Shown piece by piece: positions 49,199 to 62,400 of a DNA stretch of 64,000 nucleotides. A program made the position numbers and the translations under genes. The notes beneath the pieces are model-generated. The model ran no database searches, was not told the DNA's origin, and saw nothing but the letters and a program-made list of their open reading frames with translations. Source of the DNA: Galbula dea (Eukaryota > Chordata > Aves > Piciformes > Galbulidae). The stretch lies in assembly GCA_013399015.1 (NCBI GenBank), contig VWZX01001672.1:62001-126000 (forward strand), read 5' to 3'. Numbering within the stretch: the stretch's first letter is position 1; the number at the start of each line of letters is the position of its first letter.

Positions 49199-50460
49199 CG
49201 TCTCTCGGCGGGCTGCGGCGACGACTCCGCGGCGACGATCACCGGCGCTCCATGGCCGCTGCCGGGCGCGGCGGCGGCCCCCGCGAGGGCGCTGTGGCTA
49301 CGGCTCGGCCGGCCCCCGCCCGCCCGCGTCCATGCCCGGCGCCCCCGCGCAGGGCGCGCTCAGCCTCCGCCGCCCGAGCTCGGAGCCTCCGCCGTGCTCA
49401 GTCCCATCGAGAGTGGGGCGCGGCGGGCTCCGTCGAGGTTGGCCGGCCCCGGGCGAGGGGGACTTCCCGTAAGGCTGTCAGAGCGTAGCTTGCTAGCTAC
49501 CAGGCCAACTGAAGCGACTGCTGCTCAATGAAGCTCATTTAAGATGTGAGGGGTGTTTGCCTGTATGAGCCGCTTGTACGCATGTGCCCGCCCCCCACGG
49601 AGCCCCGCAAGCAGCCGCAGCCGGAGAGGCCGTTGTGCTCCTCCCGCACGGCCGGGCACCGAGAGGGGGCGGCAGCAGTCCTCGCCCCGTCCCTACGGGG
49701 AGACGATAGTGGCCCCGTTGAGACACCCTGTCTCGGTCTCCCGCCGTGCGTCATTCCCCAGGCCCCATCTTCCCGGCCCGTCTGCCGGTATTTTTGCTTC
49801 TGCGGAGAGGGGTGCGGCGGTGCTGGCGGCCAGGAGCGCGTTCGCCGCGACCAGGGCGGAGCGGGAGAGCTGATGGCTCCAGTGAACCCGAATTCCAGCT
49901 GCGCGCCTTTGTTTGGGATCTAAGTAGGGTCCTGGTGGGGTGAAAGGGAGCCATTCTCCTCTTCGTCATCTGTACCTTCTCTTCTACCCCTCACTCGTAG
50001 CAGAGAGCCCGTGCGGCGTGCTCAGCTGGCTGGCTGGCTGGCTGCAGTGTGCTGCCTGCAGCTCAGGCGCCGAGAAGAGCCCATCACACGCTATTGTGCG
50101 GCTGCTGCCTGACAAGAGTGACAGCTGAAATGGAGCTATTACTTTACAAGAAGTTAATAAAAAGGCGCAGTTAGCCTGCTGCTTGCCCTGGCTCTCATCC
50201 CTCTGGTTATCCATCATACTGGATTAGCTTTTGGGGTGCGATGTTACTTAGGGAAAGAGCCCGAGGTGGACGCAGGTGGTGGTGTCGGGGAAGGAGTTTT
50301 CGCCGGGCAGGGCAGGGATGGAGATGGGGTCACCGAGGGGCAGCCGGGGCTCCGCGTCCTCCCGGATACTTCCGATCTGGCCGCGGGGACGAGTAACGGC
50401 AGCAGCCGCTGCTGTTCGGGACAGCCGGGAGCATGGCCGCGAAAGGCTGCCGTACCGGTA
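48600..50460. promoter_or_regulatory. NETO2: CpG island promoter of NETO2
   Basis: A GC- and CpG-rich block over NETO2 exon 1, densest at 48690-49480 and continuing more patchily to about 50460. The 5'UTR and transcription start lie to the right of the start codon at 49198; no TATA box is evident. GC boxes are frequent. A CCATGG-centred sequence at 49244-49261 resembles two RE1/NRSF half-sites at non-canonical spacing. Long open frames of 180-275 codons here on both strands are produced by the base composition and match no protein. Confidence 0.8.
49165..49198 (-). CDS. NETO2: NETO2 exon 1 coding part (start codon)
   Basis: Encodes MALHKLCSVLE plus one base of the next codon. The start is supported by similarity to the mammalian N-terminus and a strong Kozak context (A at -3, G at +4). 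Donor GAAG|GTAGGA. The much longer GC-rich open frame running through this donor is intronic read-through. Confidence 0.93.
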
Positions 50461-51802
50461 GGCTACGTGGAAAATTATAGCAACATATGTAAGCCCATTA
50501 GATATTTTTTCAAATCTCCCATAGGCAATGCAGGTTGAAGTATCTCTGAGTATTTCATATAGGACGTTTTTTCCCTAGGGCTGCCGATTAGGCGAGGCTA
50601 AGGGCTATTTGCTCAGGATCTCGAAGTATTGAAACAAGGAAATGCTTAGATAAGCGCGCGGAGCATGCTGCTTTGCGCAGCTGACAGGAGCGGTCCGAGC
50701 CCTCTCGGCCCGTCCACTGCAGGGCTGCGGTGTCAGGCCCGGCGACAGCGGGTTTCCCTGCCAGAGAGCAGGCTCCTGCTCCGCTTGCAGGTTCTCCACT
50801 TAAAGCAGATCTTCTCCCTGTCCCGGTCGTGCACAATGAGGCAAGTCTGAACCTCCAGGTACCCCAGGCTGAACTCCGCTGTCCGAGCTCAAGCGCTTCA
50901 TGGAAGCAGTTTGGAATCCACTTGACAGGTTCCGTCTGCTTCAGGATCAGTGTAGAGCCGCTCGCTACAGTTTCGAACATGACTGTGAGGTGAAGCTCTG
51001 ACTTCCTTGTGGTTTGGTGTTACGTGTTTGAATGTTAAATTCTCTCAACAATGTTCAAAGGTCAGCATATTCTGTTAGAAAAGGTCATTCTCTTGCTTTA
51101 GATTATCAGTTAAGTATTTCAGGCTCTTAAAGACAGTATGATTGTCAGTTACGGCGAATTAAGCACAGAGGGACTGAGGAGCAGCTGGAGGAAGCGGGTG
51201 CGGGAGATGCGGGAGGTGGCATTCCTGCCGCCCAGCGCTCCTGCGCTCTGCGCACCCACAGGGCGCTGGGAGACCTGGCGAGACCTCATAGGCGGTCCTG
51301 CACTTTTCTGGGTATTAAAGATCCATTTCAGTGTTCTAAGAAGCTTGATGAAGTATTAAGCTTGATGTTCTGGCAAAATCCCAAGTTATGTAATTATATT
51401 ATTCCGCTTACTCGAATTGTCCTTTCAATTTCAAGTAGAGATGATACAGTTCTTCTCAAAGGGTAGTTTTCCCATGAATTGTTAAACAACTGCTGCATTC
51501 CAGCAGTGGATAAAAGCAATTTCTGTGGTCATCTCTTAACCATGTATTTATAGTGGTGTTATGAAATGTTAGTCTATATTGAAAACTTCTGTTCAAAGAG
51601 AAGTATTCATTTAGGTGGAACTACTTTGCATTTTTGTTAGTAACAAAAGTATTTACTGTAGTAACTCAATATCTAACAGACTGATAATTTCTCTTGTATC
51701 TGTGTATCATCTACAATTTTTATGCTATCTGCAAGTATTTAAGCACAAAATTTAAAAGTTACTGCTGTTGTCCGGATTGTTAAGAGACACAGGGTTGCTT
51801 TG

Positions 51803-51833
<31 letters not shown>

Positions 51834-54800
51834 GAATGCACAGTATAGCTGATGGCAAAATTTGGCTCAGATATTTTTATTACTTGTGATGACATAAGAA
51901 ATGAACTAGCTTCATTCTCAGATCTCAAGCTGAATTTGCATTCAAGAAAACTATTTGTGATCAGGTGTCTCACACCAAAGAAATAGGAGAAAAGCTTAGT
52001 AGTATCTTGTGCTCAATGCAAGTTGGTAGTAATTGCAAAGCTCCAATTTGCTACAGTGAATTTAACTGAAAAGTTGAACTTCTAGTTTATCCATTAGAAG
52101 GTTGAAGAGAGCTATTACACACTTGGGGAAGTGTAGTAGTTTTTCCATTCTGTTCTTTTCCCAGGGCTGTGTCAAGCTGTCAATGTGGGTGACACAGGTA
52201 GTAGCATCAACTCGTAGATTTGGGACACATTCTATGGTGGTTTACTGCTGCTTTCTGCTAAATTTCTAATGTGGACATCCCTGTCGCTTTGTCTTGCTAG
52301 AGTTCTTGTTGTAGGTGGTCCTTTAAAATATGTTTTAGTAAATCAGTGACAAGCATGAAGAAACTTCCCATTTTCTGAGCTTGCAGTGTTTCCAGGGAAG
52401 AAAATGCTGTGACACCGGGTCAAGACAGCAGTAAGCCTGAGTTAATTAAACTTGAATTTGGATTGAAGACAACTTTGGTCAGCCAGTTGTATATTGCTCT
52501 GCTACTCTGTTGAGCCATTATTATTATTTTTGAATGGGAGTGGTTAAAGAAAGGCAATGGGACTGCTCGTTTTGATGTAGGCAGATACCTGCAAAAGCAG
52601 TTACAGAATGAGTCAGTTACAACAATAAACTAAAAGGCCGCTGCAATAAAAGGCCTAAGTTTCTATTATTAGAACTAATAATAGTTATTAGTCCTTCCAA
52701 CAGTCTTCCATAAAACTTCTTTTGTTTTGCTGTTCTGCCAGAAGTTTTAATTTGAATACTACCTAAAGTATTTGCTACTCTTGAGTAGCAGAAAATACCT
52801 CACAAATAACCTTAGATCAGCAGGTTTTTTACTATGTTTGAGACTGTTTGGCTATTGTTTTTAAAAAGCGGTTGCAAAAATACAGATGTCAACAGCTGAG
52901 TATGAAAAGAAGTTAGGTGTTACATTTTAACTGTTCTGGTATCTGTGATTGTCAATAGGTTTAGATGCATTCAATAAATCTTAATGATATATAATTTCTA
53001 ATTAGAAAAATGATGAGGTGTAAGTGCCTCTTAGTGTGGTAACATAATATGCAATCATACATGAATATCTGTAAATGGCTTCATTATCTACTACTGAGAT
53101 AAGAACACTGCACACTTTCGAATAGTCATGAAGAACACTGATAGTCTTCGGAATGCTTAGTGTGCACTTCTCTATTTGCTTGGCAATATGATTAAATCTG
53201 AGTATTAGAATATACCTACAAACTTTTCTTGCGTAAGTTGGGAAATTCAGGAATTTCAAAATCAGGTTACTACATGACTATTTTTATGGATTGTATCATA
53301 GAGGGGATCACATTTTTTTGTTGGACAGGAATTAATTATAAAAACAGTGCTGTGTGGCTTATTATTTTCAAAGTGCCAGTAGAGGCCGATATTACTAGTG
53401 CCTCAACAAATAGATCCTGTTGCCAAAATGGAAGAAAACTAATAGTATGGATAATAGGGCTATGGAAACAGCATAGCAATATTTCTGATTTAACATGTCT
53501 ATTGCTCTTATTCTTAACATACTTCTCAGTCTTTGATCAAAAAATTTGCCCATCCCTTTGGACTCAGTACTATTTATTTGCAAAGTGTGAGATTATTTTA
53601 AGCATAATTTTATTTTCTGGATTTTACAAAAGCTCTGATGATTATAATATAGTAGAAAATTATGGATTGACTTCTCCTATGCTATTTAGGTGGAATTTAT
53701 TTGAAAGTAGTTATAAAAGCCCTGAATTGACTTGGTGCATATATAGTGATTACTTTTCAATTACCTGTAGCAAATGTTTTTAATAGAGCTGTCTGTTAAG
53801 AAAGATAGCCATATCATAGTCTGAGTATCATACTGTATAGAATTTGCCTATTAATCTGCAGCAGAAAAGGTGGTTCCTCTGTTGGGGGATTATAGTGCAT
53901 TAATGATAAATCTGGTAGGAAGATTCAACTCTTAAAAGCTTCTCATGGAAAACAAAGAACGATGGTATTTCACCAGCCATCTGTCAGTTGGCATGTCAAC
54001 AGTATTTTTATATAGGTGAGATTTCACACTGAAGAAGCCTTCCAATAGCACTTCTCACAAGGGCTGCGTTATGGTGGATGCATTTTGAAAATGAGACTCT
54101 TTCTCACTTCTCAGTTACTATGACAATCACCTGGAACTAACACCTTCTAATTGATGTTCCTTTCTTAAACTTCCTGGTAGAAGGTCAATAACCTTAGCCA
54201 AACATATTTTTTGATGCATATAAAATAGAAAACTCAAGTACGACATGAAACCTTTCACAAGACGTTTAACAATATTTAATGCCTTAATTCAAAATAGTAT
54301 GCATATACTGTTGTGAGCCAAGCTATGAGTAATCAGAACCCATGGTAAACTTTGTTATAAGAAAGCTATCGAAGTGCCAATACTCTATTGTATATATAAA
54401 GTGATGCAATAATGCACTACTGAGCATGCAAAATACCTTAAAGCAAAAGATACCGAGTTAATTGTTTTGCTAACTTGACAACAGCTTAAATGTCAGCATG
54501 AGGTTATTTTAATGCCTAGTTGTTTTTCCAAAAACACAAGGAGGCTAATCTATGTTTATTGTATTGTGATAGAGGGCTACAGACAACTTTGCTGCCAGAG
54601 TGGCATTATGCCTTTAGCCTTTATGCTCTATCGGAAAAAGACAGGAAAATATATTGAATTGGTCTTCCTCTTAATGATAAAATCCATTATTACTTTTGGT
54701 GTTGGGAACACTTTCTGTCAGTAGGGTTTAAAAAGGCCAATAGCAGTAAGTACTTATCCAAACAATCTTACCTTTTCATGTTATTTTAAGAGAGATATTA

Positions 54801-56010
54801 AAGGTGTGCATTAAGGAAATGTGCTATCCTGAAAAATAACAGTAATGTTGTAATATGAACGTCTCCTTTGTGGCATCTGATCAGTTCACAGTGGAAATAT
54901 CTAGTAAAACTTCAGAGCTTAGTAGACAGCTTGTCCTCTGATTTTTGGCTTGGTGCTGCTGTATGCACAGGTCCTAGTAATAAAACTGTTTGACTGTGAC
55001 TCAGGGTGGACATAATCAGTTCAGCTTTGTACCTACTCTCTCTTTTCTGTTACTGTATCGACAAGCAAAGGTAGTGTTACAGGACAGCAGGTTAGTGGAC
55101 AGGTGCCAGACTGGAGAAGCCTATTGCGAGACCAACACTTTGTATTGAGAAAGTGTACTCCAGTATATCAAACAGTATTTATTAGGAATGCAAATTGAGA
55201 GATATGAATGCATAATTAATGATGTAAATGCCTATTACTAATGAGTAACAAATAAAAGCATATTATTTTTAGAGATTCTTCCAGGATCCAAAGCACACTA
55301 AGCAAATGTTAACTTATTCAGCATTTTTAATATATAAAGTTGAGCTACTCGTCTTCTGTAATTATTAGAGCCCTATGAAATTTGGGCATAGTAGCAAACA
55401 CAGACAATGTACATTGCTTATTCTGAGTACCCTGTCACATCCTTAATTTAATCTTCTCATATCTCATCCTTTAGCAATATATTTTAGGGAGTCAATCCTC
55501 ATTCTGCTTCCATTCCAAAATGTTTCTTTCGACTTCTTTAAAAACAAAGCCAAACAAAAAAATCGGATACCTTTCTTATTAAATAAATAAAGTTTTAAAT
55601 AAAAAAAGTTACTTACATAATGACTTCAGGCCTTTCTAAAATAAATATGGTTAAATTATAAAAGCAGTTTATGTAATGCTGATGCATTTTTAAGATTTTA
55701 ATTTTTTAATGTGTTGTCTTCTCTCTAGAACTAGCACACATAAATACTGCATCTATCCCATGATGAGCTACCAAACTAGCATTAACATTGCAGGTTTCCT
55801 TTAGTTCTCCAACTCCTAGATTCTTTAACTATTGCATATATGGATTTAAACAAAGAAAACACAGAATACTTTAGGTTAAGCACCTTCAGTAAAATCAAAA
55901 TAACTGATGATCAAGTAATCTGAGAAATCGCTTAAGCTGAATTTTCAGAAGTGCAGCTATTTTGCAGGAACGTATAAATGACAAGACCGATTCAAGTGGT
56001 ACAAAGTAGT
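50461..56010. other. Intergenic region between NETO2 promoter and ITFG1 3' end
   Basis: About 5.5 kb. Two GC-richer patches near the NETO2 side (about 50690-50960 and 51180-51300) could be promoter-proximal elements. The rest is AT-rich. It contains a T29 tract (51805-51833) and a 169-codon ATG-initiated plus-strand frame (53274-53783) with no recognised homology. No established gene. Confidence 0.7.
51805..51833 (-). repeat. Poly(T) tract of 29 (poly(A) on the minus strand)
   Basis: A pure run of 29 T. Flanking features that suggest a retro-insertion are described as a finding. Confidence 0.95.
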
Positions 56011-56031
56011 CTGCTCACCGAATTGCTAAAC

Positions 56032-56037
56032 TTTATT
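56032..56037 (-). terminator. ITFG1: Candidate ITFG1 polyadenylation signal
   Basis: AATAAA on the minus strand, the first such hexamer after the ITFG1 stop (about 325 nt downstream), followed by a GT-containing stretch. Cleavage would fall near 56010-56020. Confidence 0.55.
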
Positions 56038-56360
56038 TACACAGCTTTCCTTCTATCAAATATTACTAAAGAGCTGGTGGTATGTAAACAATGGCACATG
56101 CATTTTGATCCCTTTACTAAGAAAAATAAATTTACAGTTATGTTAAACAAAGACCAAATGCTACTATATACAGTCTGGTAACTGAAAGGTCTTGTGAGAC
56201 GCTCAGATCTAATTTTAATATTTTCCAAATAAATACCAAATAACACAACATTTACAAATAGCATACCAGCAGTACTTTCACAGTAATCATTTTACAAATC
56301 AGAATGTAGCATTTCAATTAAGCAAGTAAGTAGCAGCTCCTTCATAAATATTAAGGCATG
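56038..56360 (-). other. ITFG1: ITFG1 3'UTR
   Basis: AT-rich sequence between the stop codon and the first AATAAA. The length is modest; alternative signals further left are possible. Confidence 0.55.
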
Positions 56361-56420
56361 TCACATAGCATCAAAATGGAACCGATGAGCCTCCTGTCGC
56401 TTCTCTCTGTCATCTGCTTT
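56361..56420 (-). CDS. ITFG1: ITFG1 last exon, coding part
   Basis: 60 nt encoding KADDREKRQEAHRFHFDAM and a TGA stop (56363-56361). The acceptor is TTTTTCAG. It forms the end of the cytoplasmic tail. Confidence 0.96.
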   Translation of the reverse strand, partial: KADDREKRQEAHRFHFDAM

Positions 56421-59400
56421 CTGAAAAACAATAAAAAAACCACTTTGTGGGATCTAGAGCAATACTGTTGCAGAAATGGGTTGTCAAATGTCAGAGAATG
56501 GTTGATTCTTTCCAAGTTATTAATTTGACGAAAGGCAAAAAACTTAGTAAACCCACCAATAATTATTTTTTAAATTCTGTCAGTTTGAAATAGCAATAAT
56601 CAAATTTGGCTTCTGCTGTTAATGCTCAACTGTTTTAGTATTTATGACCATTATTTTCTGTTATTTCCAATAACATTTTTTAAATGAGTATTTCAAAACC
56701 AAGAATGTTTCCTAGTATGCATTTATTTAGTCTGCATTCTCAATATGGATTATTATTATTGGATTAACTGTAATTGTCATCTGTTACACTTCAAGTCAGA
56801 CTCTTTTAAAGAATTGTTACATACATCTATAGACAAAGACGGCAGCTCAACCAGCAATTAACAGCATCAAGTGGGCTAAAAATGTTGCATGTTTTTGTTT
56901 GTATTATGAAAATGTGAGGTAGGATGCATTTTCCTGCTTATTTATGCAGAGCACACATTGATCTGAAAAAGTAGTTTGGATGGTGCTTGGAAAAAAAGCA
57001 TTTTTAAATTGTACCTACAATCCCTGTAATGTTTTAAAAAAAAAAAAAAAGTCCTCTCCCACAAGCCTCCCCTTGTGTTGTAAAGCAGCAGCAGTATTAA
57101 AGCACTTATTAAAGGGTTTTTGAACACATACTGTGAACTTTTCTAGAAAGCACTGTTTGTGTCATGACGACAGTACGTGTAAATGCTATAAGCATAAAGA
57201 ATGTAGCAAAACAGATTGAAATGCTTTTTAGCTTGCTTATACCTAATTTTTTTTTAATGAGTAAAATGAAGCTAAGTCTTTACAGTATGCTGTTGTGCGA
57301 GCAGTCAGATTTGTATCTCAGTTGATAAATACACATGAGAATTTTGGTAAAAATCAGTGCATGTGTTCTGCTTTTGTCATCTGCTTTGGCTCGAAGCCAA
57401 AGATTTCCTCATCACACAGCATTTATGTATGATGGAAGCTCCCTTGGATTAACTATGGATTTTACTGCAGTTTGTGGCAGCAGCAGGGCTGTCAGTGAAA
57501 TTTACAATGTATCAGTTTGGCTTTTTGGCAGGGACTTCATCAATGTCAGTAGTGTTTTCAGTGTCAAAAATGGGGCAGGAAGAAGGGAGTGGCATACTCT
57601 TTCCTACGTTGAAATGCTTGTCATATTACACAAAATTTTATAGTCTTATTTAGAACGCAATTTTCACTCAATTTCTTGTATGCTTCCTGAAAAAATTACT
57701 ACCTCAAATTTGACAGTAACTGATACTTTGATGAATCCATCACAACTTCTATATCAGTATTATAAATGTGTAGTGTTCACATGACTAGCCTCAAGACCAC
57801 AAAACAAGTTCTAAAGGATGAGAATACAGGAATATCAAGGTCCTTAGCTAACACAGAAGAGTCTATTTGTTGTAAGATGAGAATGAACAAATAATTCTCC
57901 CTCAATTTCTCTTTCATTTGAAATATCAAACCTAAAAACTGGTAACTGAAATTTTGAAGTGTGTTTTTTGTGTGTGTGATTTTTGGTTTTGTTTCTTTTT
58001 TCTTTCCTTTTTCCCCCCTTTTTTTCCCCTCCCCCACCCCAAATGGATCCAAATTTTCTAAGGAAAGACAGAGCAACATACTATTCTGTAACTCCTACAG
58101 TTATTTAAACAATACTTGGCTGGCAGATGAGTGTATAAGAAGTATTGTAGACAAAGGCCTCCTATTACTAGTTATCTGCAGCGGTCAAAATACATATTTA
58201 ACTGCTGAATAAAACACTGCAGCTTACTGACAGATACATCCTCTGGGGGAAAAGAAGAGATTGTAACTGCCAGTACATTTCCCCTTCTTTTCTTTGCTCT
58301 AGAGATCTGTAAGAGGAAACAGCATTTAGGCAGAACAGTATTTTTATGAGAGGATGACTGAAAAAGGCAGTAAACCAAGAACAATCTTAGAAACAAGGAA
58401 CTTGGGAGTTTTAATTCCCAGTCATATCAGTGATACGCAATAGTGACTTGGTCAAGATTTTCACTTGTTCCATACCTCAACTAGTTCTTCTAAAAATTGA
58501 GGAGGTAAAAATGAATAGGAGGGCATTGGAAAATTATAGGAATTAACAAATGTTTATAGTCTAAAAATACACACAATTTATCAAAATATTTGTGCCTATT
58601 TTGAGCAAGGTACAGAGGCTGGAAAGGTGTTTATAATATAACCAATACAAAACTTCGTTCACATATACCTAGTGGGGTTTAAAATGGCTCAGAAAGCATT
58701 CACTCTGGGCCAAATGCTTCTTTACATTACAATACATGAATTATTATATTAAGAATTGTTGTAAACATTGACATTAAACCTGCATTTCTCCAGATGGAAT
58801 TGTACATAATTAATCCTTCTCAAACTCAAAAGAACAAGATTTTTCTGCTACTCTTGTTGCTTTGTAGGTGTTGCAGACAGAGTTAAATTCAGCTAGTGCA
58901 TAGTCCTAGCTAACAGTTAGCAATGCTTTCTTGGTACAGTGGAACATACTAACGTCAGTCATCATAAACTTTGTATTTCTTTGCCTTCTGTGTTTTATTC
59001 CCAGCTTTACTATTATTTGGAAACTGTACTGAACATTTTCAAGAGTGAAGATTGACAGACAAGTAACATTTAAATACAGAGCATGCGCAAAGCCTATCTG
59101 AATGTTTAACAAGGTCATTTCATTTCCACAAGCACAAAATAACTAAACAGCTCTACCATGTCAAAATGTGCAGTAATTTTATTTGACAGCAAAGATTATG
59201 GTTGGGGTATGTAGTAGCATTTATTGGCAATTCTGCTAGTTGGATATGATTATGAACTGAGCATAGTTAAGAAAAATGGGAATGCATTTCTTTTGTGACA
59301 TGAAAGGCCCCTTTCAAAATGCTTCTTCAAATCAATGGCTTTCTATACACTGCATGTATAATTCAGTGCAAAGCAGACAATATGCACACAACTGACTCCC

Positions 59401-62400
59401 TATCCAGTCTTGAATGCTAATACCAGTGCAGTTAGCAAAGACAGATACAGAAAGAGAGAAATTTTCCATATGTTTAGATTATCAGCAGAACTCAAGATAA
59501 GTAAACTGAGTTTATGTTCCATTTTCCGTAACAGTACTCTTTCAAACTCTTAGTTGGGAATAACAGCTTAATGGCAAAAGCTTATCTAAGTTGCTCTTCA
59601 TTTCCCTTTTTAAGGGTCTTAGAGCTAAAATTAAAAACAATGCCAATTTCTAAGCTTGGAGTAAATACTGAATTAGTAATAAAACCTTTCTGGGAATAAA
59701 TGCAGTCTGCGTCAGAATTCTGTAGAATTCTAACTACTCAAAAATACCAGTGTACCAGATTGTAAAGTGTTAGGAAATGTTAAAATAGTATAGAAAACAT
59801 AGAATATCATCTAGTTAATTAAGCTTACCTTTTCTTGCCAGTGTAATATGCCAATTATTGCCAGGATGAAAACACAGACACCAATTAAGGCTATTGCTGT
59901 TAGCAGCACAATGTTACTTGGGGTCAGATACAGCTTGGCACTCCAGCTATGTAAAAACAGAAAATCCAAGGAAACATTAATATCCTTCACTAGGAAGCAG
60001 AAAATAGATTTAACTTTGAAAAAGTTAAATCTAAAAAAAAGTTGAAAAGAACCAGCTGATGTAAGACGGGTAACAACTTGGCTTACAGAAAACAGTGGCT
60101 TAGAGTACTTAGAGACTGAAGCTTATCATGGGGTCCAGTTGGTTAGGCATCTCCCAATCTGTAGCTTACCCCAGGACAAATGCAGTTGCAGGCAATATAA
60201 CCAGTTGATTATGGCAGAAGAATGTGGGAGAGCAACAAAATTAAGCGCTTTAAGGGCTTCTGGAAGATATCGCTTGAATGCTGTGGGGTCCTGAGGCTCA
60301 GTTAACACCCTTTTTGTACTACAGGCTTCCTATCATGGGAAAGTTGTCAGCAGAAGGCTCTACGTTGAGGCAGCACTGAGTGTCTCAGGATACAAAATGT
60401 TTAAAAGAAATAATAAATTTAAGAAGTATTTATTATGAAATCTGATGTCTTCTTAAGATTCTATCTTCTGCGATTCTGCAGTGTCCATAGACTTTATAGG
60501 AAACTAAAAATAGTTTAAGGTTAAGGCAACAGAAATTTTTTTGCATAATACATACCTTTAAATACCTCAAGACTATAACTATATTTTCTTTGTCTGGTGT
60601 ACGTTATTCCTGTGGCTGTTAATTAGCAACTCAAGCAGCACTTCCCTTCTCAACTGTTATTCGTCCTATAGTAAAATTAACTGCTGAAACTAATGTCAGA
60701 ATAACTTCTGCACAATAAATGCAACTGACCTCGCTAGTAGATCAAGTGGCAAAAAGCAGCTCGAACATGTGAATAATGTTTTATCTAATAGCAAAGACAG
60801 AAACATGCTCTTTCTGGAATAAACATTTTAATTGTGAAGTGAATTCAGTGTTTGAGCTCCTGTGTAACCAACCCGTTCACCATTACCTAAAGAAAAACAT
60901 TTGTACCTGTGGCAACAGACACTGCTTTCACAAGGGCTGAACTGAAGCTTTTATATGCAACTAGACAAAATCTGCATGTTTGGTGAAACAAGGATGCTTG
61001 CTTCAATCATTACCATGCTTCTGTTTGTCAAACAGAATGTTAGTAAATTTAGCAAATATGTTGTTATTTACAGTAGCTGTGCTGCTATGGTAATACATTT
61101 TAATTGTTTGCATGAGCTGGTAATAGATTATGATCGTTTATGGGCACTATTTGTGTAATACTTGAGAAGTATTCTGCCTGGTTACAAAGGCAACTTACTT
61201 CTATAGAACTGAACCCCCACCGGTGTTTTTAAATTTACTTTCTAGACAAGTGACTATATTTAAAACTGCACATAATGCCTAAACTCTGCATTAATGTTAT
61301 TTTGTGAAGTGCAAATCAAAATGATGAAGTTACCTTCGAGGAACATTATGAGGATAGGGGATGACTATAAGCTGGGAGTTTGGTATGATAGCTGTCCATT
61401 CTTGTCTTCTTACAGACTGAAACAAAAACAAAGGCTGAATCAGTTCCTAACCAAATAACATACCTGAAAGCAAAGAATTTTTCAAATGAAACATACAAAA
61501 GGAGAAACAAAAAAGTTGTGTTTTTAAAAAATTTTTTTAAATATAAGTGATTATTCCCTTACATTGTTATAAGCCTTTTATTCTGAAAGCTCCAAACTCC
61601 TTTTAAAAAAACCAAAATGAAGTAAAAAGCAAAATACCTATTGCTGACACAGAACACAGCATCTGTTTACAAAGTACAAAGCAACAACATAATAGGGAAA
61701 GGAGAAAAAACCCCAACAGTTCTAGAAAGGAGGCAGGAAAAGCAATTATCCAAATCAAAATTTGGCTGGTACGCTAATTTGAATACCTCACTTTTTAAAG
61801 TAGTATCATCAAATCCTTAAGGATTGAAAATAGCCAGGACCCTACTTTTATGTTTCATTTGAAGATTAGATGATCATGGTAATCTCCACCTCCCATCATA
61901 CTGATCATGGTTTTATCACTTGGGCAGAAAGGATTATGTGAACTTACAGGTCAGCCTGACCAACCCCAGGGAAGTCTTGCAGCTGAGACCATAATAATTG
62001 GACTGTCAGATATAATACACATGTAGCATATAAACAAGCACTATATGCCTGTGCTGTCATTTACTGACAACTTCAGTCATCTTTTGGTCTTAGTTAGCTT
62101 CAGAGCTTATACACACCCCAAAACCCAGACATAGTATAGATTCTTTTTCGAAAACTTCCCTGTATTCAAACTCACTTGATATTCTAGCTTCTGGGGGGAA
62201 TGAAAAATAAAGTGTCCCTAGCAATATTTCCATCCAAACTCTATTAGGTAAGGTAACACCATAAATATTAGTTTAACAATCTTAAATCCCAACTAACCTT
62301 TTCTCCTAAAGGACGAGGAATGCCAACGTACAAATGGTCGAGGAAATTAGCACTACGTCCCAAGCCTAGCACATTGTATGGCAACTGGAGAGCAAAATGT

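Noticed and set aside
48446..49531. Several 180-275-codon open frames on both strands
   Set aside because: All fall in the NETO2 CpG island and have Arg/Pro/Ala-rich composition with no family match. The minus-strand one contains the real NETO2 start but runs through the exon 1 donor into the intron.
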